Source: Spirochaetales bacterium
GTDB lineage: Bacteria > Spirochaetota > Spirochaetia > SZUA-6 > DRHE01
DNA: 5,603 nt
Reading direction: 5' to 3'
Assembly (NCBI GenBank): GCA_023136785.1
Contig: JAGLQP010000150.1
Coordinates: 1 to 5,603 of the forward strand
In this document: positions 1 through 5,535 of the stretch, piece by piece
Layout: each line of letters starts with the position of its first letter
How positions within the stretch are numbered: position 1 is the first letter of the stretch
Program-made: the position numbers and the translations under genes
The notes under the pieces: generated by a model
The model's input: only the letters and a program-made list of their open reading frames with translations
What the model was told of the DNA's origin: nothing
The model's database searches: none

Positions 1-1095
1 GTGATTGGAACCAATGGAAGCGGCGGCGGCAATATTGGACTGACCCATCAGGGTGGAAGCGGTCAGAAAGGAATTGTTGTGGTGCTGTTCGTGAAAGGGA
101 AAGATCAGGTTGTTCAAGATCTCGCAGCAGGAAACCGTTGAATTGCTCCCCAGGTAGGAGTTGATCAGTCGGGCTCCATATTTCAGCTGTACGTTTCGTC
201 CGGTGAAGAAGCGCACCGCCTTCACACCGTAGAAGATCCTGTTTCCGTAGCCTACGATCCCATTGACCATTTCCACACCTTCGCCGATCTGGGTGGGCTC
301 GTCACTGCTGGAATTGATCGTAAGATTCTTCAGCTTGTTGGCACCTTTTATGTAGCAGTCGCTCCCGATCAGGGTGTCTTTGATGAGCCGGCTGTTTTTG
401 ATCACCGAACGGTCCCCGATGATCCCGTAATGGCCGCGGCGACTGTCGGCAAGATTATCGGTGAGTTCCCTGAAACACTCTATCAGCTGCGGTTCATCCC
501 GGTAGCGGGACCAGATATAGGCGTCGGCGGGCAGCATTCCGTTAAAGGGCAGTATCTTTCTGCCGCCGTTTTCATTGCCCACCTCCAACCAGATCCGCAC
601 GGATTCCGGCTCTCCGTCTTTCACGATTCCATTTCCGAACTTGGCATGGTTCACAGTGATCATCTCGTCGATATTGAACAGGATGACCCGGTTTCCAATG
701 ATGTAATGGGCTATGTAGTGAAGGTTGCGCATCACGACATTGTCGCCGATGTCACAGCAAATGACCGTGCTGTTGGATAGCCCGACCGGGAGCTTGAGCT
801 CGTGATACTCAAGAAAAATCGGGGACAGGTCTCCGATGCGAACCAGGCCCCAAAACTCGCAGTTGCGGACCAGGCGAGGATCGAAGTTCTCTGTAACCAG
901 GATGCGGTCCCAATCTTCGGCGGTGTTGTTGTTTTTCACCAGGACTTCGATCTGCTCCGAGCTCAAGGAGCGGTAGTCCCTGATTGCACCCTGCCGAAAG
1001 CGCCGCAGGTCTTCGTCCCGACAGTCCTGACCGTATTCCGGAGGCACAAAACTCGTCGAGAAATCCTTCAAGTCACCCACCTTTACCTCATTCAT
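1..1095 (-). CDS. DUF4954-family left-handed beta-helix protein, C-terminus cut by window edge
   Basis: The frame is open for 365 codons from the ATG at 1095 to the left edge with no stop, so the gene continues outside. The start is fixed by AAGGAG (1110-1105), 9 nt upstream and directly after the preceding stop codon. Residues 1-45 are a charged leader. Residues about 46-80 (SSEQIEVLVKNN, then AEDWDRILV and NFDP) match my memory of the start of DUF4954 proteins. Hexapeptide-like turns follow (IGDNVV near 120, IGNRVI near 135, IGDRSVI near 226, IGEGVEM near 270), as expected for a left-handed beta-helix of the acyltransferase/nucleotidyltransferase type. A His/Asn-rich motif, FHEQHHNNSFLTAS (about 334-347), is followed by MGQSN and an Ala-rich turn. 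Family members are about 600-700 residues, so roughly half is missing. The biochemical function is not established. Position last in a sugar-phosphate operon suggests binding or modification of a sugar phosphate or nucleotide sugar, but this is inference. The gene call is secure; the family call is from memory. Confidence 0.88.
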   Translation of the reverse strand, partial: MNEVKVGDLKDFSTSFVPPEYGQDCRDEDLRRFRQGAIRDYRSLSSEQIEVLVKNNNTAEDWDRILVTENFDPRLVRNCEFWGLVRIGDLSPIFLEYHELKLPVGLSNSTVICCDIGDNVVMRNLHYIAHYIIGNRVILFNIDEMITVNHAKFGNGIVKDGEPESVRIWLEVGNENGGRKILPFNGMLPADAYIWSRYRDEPQLIECFRELTDNLADSRRGHYGIIGDRSVIKNSRLIKDTLIGSDCYIKGANKLKNLTINSSSDEPTQIGEGVEMVNGIVGYGNRIFYGVKAVRFFTGRNVQLKYGARLINSYLGSNSTVSCCEILNNLIFPFHEQHHNNSFLTASTLMGQSNIAAAASIGSNH

Positions 1096-1110
1096 AGATT
1101 TACGCTCCTT

Positions 1111-2124
1111 CTATCCAACATCCGATTCCAGCACCGTTATTTCAGGCGCTTGTTCCCACGGTTTTCCCGCCTGCCAGCGGGCTATCCAGCTGTCGGGCAT
1201 CACCAGGCTTAGGCCCGCCATATCTCCAAGGTAGTCATCCAGCTCGGAGTGTCTGAACACAACCTCGCGAGTGAGAGATGGGAAACATTTGTAGAACTCC
1301 TCCCCGACAAGAGGCTCCAACAAATCCCAGTTCTTGGAAACACTTCCTCCCAGAATGATCAAACGAGTGTCCAGCAGGGCGACGGCATTGTACAAGCCAA
1401 GAGCCATAACGGCAGCAACTTTACGGATCAGCGCTTCGGCCTTTGGCTCCCCCTCCCTGCACCGCTTGAAAACCTCACGAGATTCCTCACCGTACTGTCT
1501 GGCTATGGCGGGTCCGGCCACCAGCGCCTCCAAATGCGCATACCCTCCGCAACCGCACTGGGGTTCACCCTCGTAGTTGTGATTCATTACAATGTGGCCC
1601 AGATGCAGGGCGTTGTCATTCTTGCCGGTGAGCAGATGGCCGTCAACAAACGCCCCTCCGCCGATACCCGTGCTCCAGGTCACGTAGAGCATGTCCTTTT
1701 CTCCCCGCCCGGCCCCGAAGGAGCGCTCCGCAACCGCGGCGCTGATGCAATCGTTGGCGATCCGCAAGCGGGGGTACTTCCCGGAAAGATCCTCCTCGAG
1801 AGGTATTTCCGTCCAGTCGTTTTCGCTTGCCTCCCGCTTCTCAGCCAGACCTCCGCAAATATTCGGCGCCACCACCACCAATCGTTCACCCCTCTTTTCG
1901 AAGGGACTGGCAGTGCTGATCCCGACCGCAGTGATCTGCCCTTTATCGATTGCAGCCTGCCGGCAGGCAAACCCGATCAGGAAATCGACCTGACGCGGGA
2001 CCGTTCCTCTATCCCCCCTCTTTCGCGTGGGCTGATACACCCGGGCAAGAATACCGTCGCGGGAGGACACACTGGCAGTGGTCTTGGTAGCGCCGATATC
2101 GATGGCTGCAAAGTACTCCTGCAT
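1111..2124 (-). CDS. ROK-family sugar kinase, variant active site
   Basis: This 337-residue cytoplasmic protein has the ROK (repressor/ORF/kinase) fold but no N-terminal helix-turn-helix, so it is a kinase-type member that probably phosphorylates a hexose or amino sugar with ATP. Phosphate loop 1 is DIGATKT (residues 9-15), the catalytic base is Asp125 in IANDC, the second phosphate loop is STGIGGG (151-157), and the adenosine motif is LGGSVS (258-263). Two canonical motifs are altered. The sugar-binding ExGH appears as HLGH (174-177), and the zinc motif CxCGxxGCxE appears as CGCGGYAHLE (190-199), with His replacing the third Cys. His177, Cys190, Cys192 and His197 could still form a metal site, and Glu199 is kept. 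The ATG overlaps the upstream SIS stop by one base (TAATG), with AGGGA 5 nt upstream, implying translational coupling. The changed pocket suggests a substrate other than plain glucose. The exact sugar cannot be read from the sequence. Confidence 0.93.
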   Translation of the reverse strand: MQEYFAAIDIGATKTTASVSSRDGILARVYQPTRKRGDRGTVPRQVDFLIGFACRQAAIDKGQITAVGISTASPFEKRGERLVVVAPNICGGLAEKREASENDWTEIPLEEDLSGKYPRLRIANDCISAAVAERSFGAGRGEKDMLYVTWSTGIGGGAFVDGHLLTGKNDNALHLGHIVMNHNYEGEPQCGCGGYAHLEALVAGPAIARQYGEESREVFKRCREGEPKAEALIRKVAAVMALGLYNAVALLDTRLIILGGSVSKNWDLLEPLVGEEFYKCFPSLTREVVFRHSELDDYLGDMAGLSLVMPDSWIARWQAGKPWEQAPEITVLESDVG

Positions 2125-2134
2125 TATTTTCCCT
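2122..2134 (-). promoter_or_regulatory. SIS/ROK start-stop overlap with its ribosome binding site
   Basis: The SIS stop TAA and the ROK start ATG share one base (TAATG), and AGGGA (2134-2130) lies 5 nt before the ATG. Ribosomes ending SIS translation are placed to restart on the kinase, which would keep the two enzymes at matched levels. It also fixes the kinase start. Confidence 0.7.
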
Positions 2135-3140
2135 GGTAGATGTTCCCGACTTTCCGGGCTCGCTGCGGTTTGTCCAGGTCGATCCCGAGACTGATGCCGA
2201 TTTCCACGAGAAGGTTCCAGCCGGCGGCGATCTCCACATAACTCTGATAGTCCCCCGCCTCCGGGATGACCAGGGTCGGGAAGCTCGTTTTGCGAGTGGA
2301 AATGGCGATCACCTCCATGCCGACTCCATCAACCAGGCACTCGCGAAACTTGCTCTCTTCGGACTCGAAAGGTTCCACGACCACGATCAGTTCCCGGGCA
2401 TCCATGACCTCCTCGATGCCGTGGACGGCGTAGGTGCCTTCCAGGAAATCGGCTCTCTTGCGGGTGATTTCATTCGTCTTCAGGGTAAGCTCCTCTACCA
2501 CACCTGTGTTGCGCCCGGCGAAGTAGACCGTCGTTGCATTCTTGGCCTTATCCACCAGTTGGGGATCGATCTGATGGGTAAGAGCCTCCTCGAACTTGTC
2601 GGCCAGGGCATCGAGACCTTTCATCCCTTCGCTCCGCAGCACCCGCAGCAGGCTGTCGTAGAACAGGGCCTGCTCCACAACGGTCTTGGTAGCGGCCACG
2701 GCTTCCTCCTTACCGCTGAGCAGGATATGACTACCATGGGCCAGTTGATCCAACGGAGAATCTTTGTAGGCTGTCAGAGCAAACAGGGCTTGATGATCGG
2801 CTTTCCTTAGGCTTTGGAACAGCCGGACCACCTCCTTGGTCTTGCCCGAATTGGAGGCGCCGAACACGGCGAAGGCGGACAGGTCATATTCCAAGCCTTG
2901 AGTGGCGCCGTCGATAGCGATCGAAAGCCGGTCCGCCTTTTTCAACGTGTCGTAGATGGCTCGTTTGGCTGGAAAGATCCTGCTCGATCCTTCCCCTGTG
3001 AGAAACAGGCGCTGCCTCTTTTTCACAGCAGGGGCAAACTCCTCAGCCGCTTTCGGATCGAACCGTCGGATGACATCGGGTGTCTGCATCATCTCCTTAA
3101 CGAGGTTGTACCGGGAATAGTTGCTGCTTTTGAGATTCAT
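2124..3140 (-). CDS. Tandem-SIS sugar-phosphate isomerase/deaminase (GlmS isomerase-like, no glutaminase)
   Basis: This 338-residue cytoplasmic protein has two SIS (sugar isomerase) domains, matching the isomerase half of GlmS without its N-terminal glutaminase domain. SIS1 carries LTGEGSSR (47-54), the phosphate loop SNSGKT (96-101, GlmS SQSGET) and VAATKTV (148-154, GlmS VASTKAF). SIS2 carries AGRNTGVVEE (208-217) and LKTNEITRK through YAVHG. An ungapped comparison with remembered E. coli GlmS places Glu224, His240 and Lys330 at the positions of GlmS Glu488, His504 and Lys603, the isomerase catalytic residues. The helix LVKEMMQTP (13-21) resembles the GlmS MxKEIxEQP segment. Without a glutaminase, the likely reaction is glucosamine-6-phosphate deamination to fructose 6-phosphate (NagB-II type) or another aldose-ketose conversion. 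Deglycase (FrlB-like) and AgaS-like activities are alternatives. The start has GGGAGG 8 nt upstream. The kinase downstream and PFK upstream fit a product of fructose 6-phosphate. The fold is sure; the substrate is not. Confidence 0.93.
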   Translation of the reverse strand: MNLKSSNYSRYNLVKEMMQTPDVIRRFDPKAAEEFAPAVKKRQRLFLTGEGSSRIFPAKRAIYDTLKKADRLSIAIDGATQGLEYDLSAFAVFGASNSGKTKEVVRLFQSLRKADHQALFALTAYKDSPLDQLAHGSHILLSGKEEAVAATKTVVEQALFYDSLLRVLRSEGMKGLDALADKFEEALTHQIDPQLVDKAKNATTVYFAGRNTGVVEELTLKTNEITRKRADFLEGTYAVHGIEEVMDARELIVVVEPFESEESKFRECLVDGVGMEVIAISTRKTSFPTLVIPEAGDYQSYVEIAAGWNLLVEIGISLGIDLDKPQRARKVGNIYQGK

Positions 3141-3164
3141 GATCCTTTCCTCCCTATTTTCGAT

Positions 3165-4343
3165 TTATAGCACCGCGAACTCGGGAATGTTCCCGATCAA
3201 CGGTCGGATATACTCATAGAAACTGTCGCTGACGAAATTGCCCTCAAGGTTGATGTATTCCCGGGGCATGGGTCTGCTCTTCACAGCGACCTCGGAAAGG
3301 GCGGTGGTCCCCAGCTCAGCCCGGTAGGGAGAGGCTGATTCTCTTATGATCGTGACCATGACTCCGGAAGTGCCCTGCTCGGCCAGCTCCACGGCCCTTT
3401 TGCCGCAAGCATAGGCTTCCTCACGGTCCAAATCGACCGCCCGATCCACGGCACTCATGATCAAGGATTCGGTGATTTGGAACTCTCCCCGAATGTCGAG
3501 CTTGTCCATGATCATCCTGTGAAGGTTCAGCCCCACACTGGCTCCGGCCATTGCCCCAAACTCAACATTGCCGAATTTATCCGTGGTCTCGGAGGCACTG
3601 ACAGGTGTTCCATCCGCATACTGCAGACCCTCGCCGCAAACAATCGAAACCCAACCGTACTTCTCGATGCAACCCTCGACATCGGCAAGGAAGCGGTCCT
3701 TCTCGAAGGCCACCTCCGGGAGGTAGATCAGGTGCGGCGCGTCCCCCTCCTCCCGCTTGGCCGCCGCTGTTGCGGCGCTCAGCCAGCCGGCATCCCGTCC
3801 GATCGACTGGTAGATCACGTATTGGTCCACCCTCTGCATGTCTCGAGCCAGTACGCCCGCCTGGAGCACATTGAGCATGTTGCAGCGAGCGGCAGAGGGA
3901 AAACCGGGTGTATGGTCTGTTCCAAACAGATCATTGTCAACGGTCTTGGGAATCCCCACACCGAACAGCTCGTACCCCTGCTCACGGCAGTACGTTTCCA
4001 CCCGATGAATCGTGTCCATCGTGTCGTTTCCGCCTACGAGAAAGAAGTAGCGGATGTCGTGCTTTTTTAGAATTTCAAGGATTTTGGGCAGGTCATCGTC
4101 TTGAATCTTGTGGCGGGACGAGCCGAGAGCGGAAGAGGGAGTGAGTTTCAGCTTGTCTATAACACCTTTTGGCTTTGCAGTCAGATCGATCAGGTTGTCC
4201 TCCATCAATCCTTCGACCGCGAACCTCATCCCGTAGACACGATTCACAGCGGTTGAGGAGGAAGCCGTTTCCAAAACCCCCACCAGACTGCAGTTTATCA
4301 CCGAGGTCGGCCCCCCGGATTGACCTACGACCGCATTCCCCAT
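3165..4343 (-). CDS. 6-phosphofructokinase, probably pyrophosphate-dependent
   Basis: This 392-residue cytoplasmic enzyme phosphorylates fructose 6-phosphate to fructose 1,6-bisphosphate. The N-terminus GQSGGPTSVIN (7-17) is the PFK phosphate-donor loop. VGGNDTMD (103-110) occupies the GGDG/GGDD site: Asp107 sits where ATP enzymes have Gly and would block ATP. PKTVDND (132-138) supplies the catalytic Asp136, and Lys133 replaces the Gly of ATP enzymes; both changes are hallmarks of PPi users. IGRDAGWLSA (181-190) is the substrate-binding MGR-like motif, and GEGL (237-240) follows. The first Asp of GGDD is Asn106 here, a variant I recall from a clostridial/spirochaetal PFK subgroup. PPi dependence would make the step reversible. 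The start is set by AGGAG (4354-4350), 6 nt upstream. It is the first gene of the four-gene unit and has a clear promoter and operator candidate upstream. Family assignment is firm; phosphoryl-donor choice is inferred from two residues. Confidence 0.95.
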   Translation of the reverse strand: MGNAVVGQSGGPTSVINCSLVGVLETASSSTAVNRVYGMRFAVEGLMEDNLIDLTAKPKGVIDKLKLTPSSALGSSRHKIQDDDLPKILEILKKHDIRYFFLVGGNDTMDTIHRVETYCREQGYELFGVGIPKTVDNDLFGTDHTPGFPSAARCNMLNVLQAGVLARDMQRVDQYVIYQSIGRDAGWLSAATAAAKREEGDAPHLIYLPEVAFEKDRFLADVEGCIEKYGWVSIVCGEGLQYADGTPVSASETTDKFGNVEFGAMAGASVGLNLHRMIMDKLDIRGEFQITESLIMSAVDRAVDLDREEAYACGKRAVELAEQGTSGVMVTIIRESASPYRAELGTTALSEVAVKSRPMPREYINLEGNFVSDSFYEYIRPLIGNIPEFAVL

Positions 4344-4384
4344 AGCGTTCTCCTGTTCCTCTTTTTCTGCTGCCGCTCCGGGTT

Positions 4385-4410
4385 AAAAAAAATTTTGCGC
4401 CCGAAGCACA
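4385..4410 (-). promoter_or_regulatory. Weak hairpin plus T-run in the PFK leader
   Basis: On the minus strand TGTGC-TTCGG-GCGCA (4410-4396) can form a 5-bp stem containing one G-U pair. It is followed by AAA and then eight T residues (4392-4385). This resembles a minimal intrinsic terminator placed between the predicted transcription start and the PFK ribosome binding site, so attenuation is conceivable. The stem is short, so it may have no function. Confidence 0.25.
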
Positions 4411-4432
4411 GCAGATGGAACCTGTATTCTTG

Positions 4433-4456
4433 TACAGTAGTTCCTAATCTACTGTA
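4433..4456. promoter_or_regulatory. Inverted-repeat operator candidate
   Basis: TACAGTAG (4433-4440) and its exact reverse complement CTACTGTA (4449-4456) are separated by 8 bp (TTCCTAAT). The 24-bp perfect dyad covers the -10 box and the likely start point of the PFK operon promoter, the usual place for a repressor operator. Arm centres are 16 bp apart, a reasonable distance for a dimeric regulator. The cognate regulator is not in the window. Confidence 0.6.
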
Positions 4457-4479
4457 GAAAATTCTAGTTCATTTTTCAA
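4451..4479 (-). promoter_or_regulatory. Sigma-70-type promoter of the PFK operon
   Basis: Read on the minus strand, TTGAAA (4479-4474) is followed by a 17-bp spacer and TACAGT (4456-4451), close to the consensus TTGACA-N17-TATAAT. Transcription would start near 4444 and give a leader of about 100 nt before the PFK ATG. The -10 box lies inside the inverted repeat at 4433-4456. Confidence 0.62.
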
Positions 4480-4505
4480 GAAAGTGATACAAACTATGGT
4501 ACACT
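4473..4505 (+). promoter_or_regulatory. Tentative promoter of the divergent ROK kinase
   Basis: Two weak readings exist. TTTTCA (4473-4478) with a 16-bp spacer precedes TATGGT (4495-4500). Alternatively an extended -10, TGG-TACACT (4497-4505), acts without a good -35. Either places the start some 20-30 nt before the kinase ATG. The -35 region overlaps that of the divergent PFK promoter, so the two may compete or be co-regulated. Confidence 0.35.
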
Positions 4506-4529
4506 GAGAAAACGAGACAGGACAACGAG

Positions 4530-5492
4530 ATGAAACAGAGCAATCGTTTTTTCTGCGGCATCGATTTCGGCGGCACAGCAGCTAAAATCGGGATCGTGGA
4601 TGAAAAAGGAAATTTAACGGCCACCGAGAGAGTGGAGATCTCAGCCGGAGACGGATACGATGACATCTTCGGCGAGGTTGCCAAAAAGATCCGGAGCCTG
4701 TGCGGAAAGCTCGGTGTTTCCCTGGAAGCAATCGGCATCGGATCCCCGGGATTCATCGATCGAAGCGAGGGAAGGGTGCTGCAGGGATCGGAGAACCTTC
4801 CCGTGTTCAAAAACCGCTCCCTGGTCAAAAACTTGAGCGACGATTTCGCCCTTCCCGTATTCGCAGACAACGACGCAAACTGCGCCGCTGCCGGAGAATT
4901 GAAGTTCGGGGTTGGCGCCGGCTACGAGTCCTTCGTCATGATTACCTTGGGGGCCGGAGTGGGGGGTGCGCTGGTCCTGGAAGGAAGAGTATTTAGGGGC
5001 ACCCGCGGGTTGGCCGGCGAGATCGGGCACATCTGCCTCGATCCGCAAGGCCCCTTCTGTACCTGCGGGAGCCGGGGATGTTTCGAGCAGTACGCCTCGG
5101 CGTCGGCGATCGAGCGGAGCTACCTGGAAAAATGCGGAAAGAGAGCGACAGGGCCTGTCGGGCCGACCGGTGCAGAGCCCGTCACCGCAGAAGTGGTGTT
5201 TCAACGGGCACGCGAGGGAGACGGGTGCGCGATCGAAGCGGTCCGAGAGACGGCTCAGCACATTGCCCGGGTATTCGGAAATCTGGTCAATGTATTCAAT
5301 CCGGAAGCCTGCATTATCGGCGGGGGTATTTCAGCAGCCGGCGAGGAGTTGCTGGAGCCTGTGACGCAGTACATCGCCGATTTCGCCTGGCCGCTTCCCC
5401 TCTCCGGTGTAAAGATCCATACGGCGGCGCTTCAAAACGAGGCGGGAATCCTGGGTGCAGCCGCCCAATGCCTGGAGCGTCTCGATCTTTGA
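4530..5492 (+). CDS. ROK-family sugar kinase (glucokinase/N-acylhexosamine kinase-like)
   Basis: This 320-residue cytoplasmic kinase has a complete set of ROK motifs and no DNA-binding domain. DFGGTAAKIG (12-21) is phosphate loop 1, Asp115 in ADNDAN is the catalytic base, and LGAGVGG (140-146) is phosphate loop 2. EIGH (164-167) contains sugar-binding Glu164 and zinc ligand His167. CTCGSRGCFE (177-186) supplies Cys177, Cys179 and Cys184 plus sugar-contacting Glu186. IIGGGIS (262-268) closes the nucleotide site. A Gly/Pro-rich stretch at about 203-217 (RATGPVGPTGAEP) looks like a flexible loop. ATP-dependent phosphorylation of glucose or a related hexose or N-acylhexosamine at O6 is the expected reaction. 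An in-frame TGA at 4485 with no start codon between it and 4530 supports the ATG, with AGGA 7 nt upstream. It is divergent from the PFK operon and may share its control region. ROK members cannot be assigned to one sugar by sequence alone. Confidence 0.95.
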   Translation: MKQSNRFFCGIDFGGTAAKIGIVDEKGNLTATERVEISAGDGYDDIFGEVAKKIRSLCGKLGVSLEAIGIGSPGFIDRSEGRVLQGSENLPVFKNRSLVKNLSDDFALPVFADNDANCAAAGELKFGVGAGYESFVMITLGAGVGGALVLEGRVFRGTRGLAGEIGHICLDPQGPFCTCGSRGCFEQYASASAIERSYLEKCGKRATGPVGPTGAEPVTAEVVFQRAREGDGCAIEAVRETAQHIARVFGNLVNVFNPEACIIGGGISAAGEELLEPVTQYIADFAWPLPLSGVKIHTAALQNEAGILGAAAQCLERLDL

Positions 5493-5504
5493 AGCATTAC
5501 CCCA

Positions 5505-5531
5505 GCTGCCTGATCGCGGGACTCAGGCGGC
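5505..5531. terminator. Hairpin downstream of the ROK kinase, possible transcription end
   Basis: GCTGCCTGA (5505-5513) and TCAGGCGGC (5523-5531) pair over 9 bp, with one G-T wobble and a 9-nt loop, beginning 12 nt after the kinase stop. No T-run follows on either strand, so it is not a classical intrinsic terminator. It could be an mRNA 3' stem or a boundary between convergent genes. Confidence 0.35.
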
Positions 5532-5535
5532 GGTT

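Noticed and set aside
430..1212. Two plus-strand open frames opposite the DUF4954 gene
   Set aside because: The minus strand is open for the full 365 codons with hexapeptide repeats and a good start; the plus-strand frames show no family features.
1111..2124. ROK protein as a transcriptional repressor acting on the dyad
   Set aside because: The protein starts directly at the phosphate loop and lacks the N-terminal helix-turn-helix of NagC/XylR-type ROK regulators.
1249..2139. Plus-strand open frame of 296 codons
   Set aside because: It lies wholly opposite the ROK kinase, which has clear family motifs; this frame has no recognisable motif and no ribosome binding site. It is a codon-bias shadow.
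3477..4070. Plus-strand open frame of 197 codons opposite PFK
   Set aside because: PFK motifs on the minus strand cover the same bases; the antisense peptide has no coherent domain.
4483..4505. Imperfect dyad AGTGATAC-N8-GTACACT as a second operator
   Set aside because: The arms match only with a one-base bulge, so the symmetry is weak and could be chance.
4641..5261. Minus-strand open frame of 206 codons inside the second ROK kinase
   Set aside because: It overlaps the complete ROK motif set on the plus strand and shows no motif of its own.
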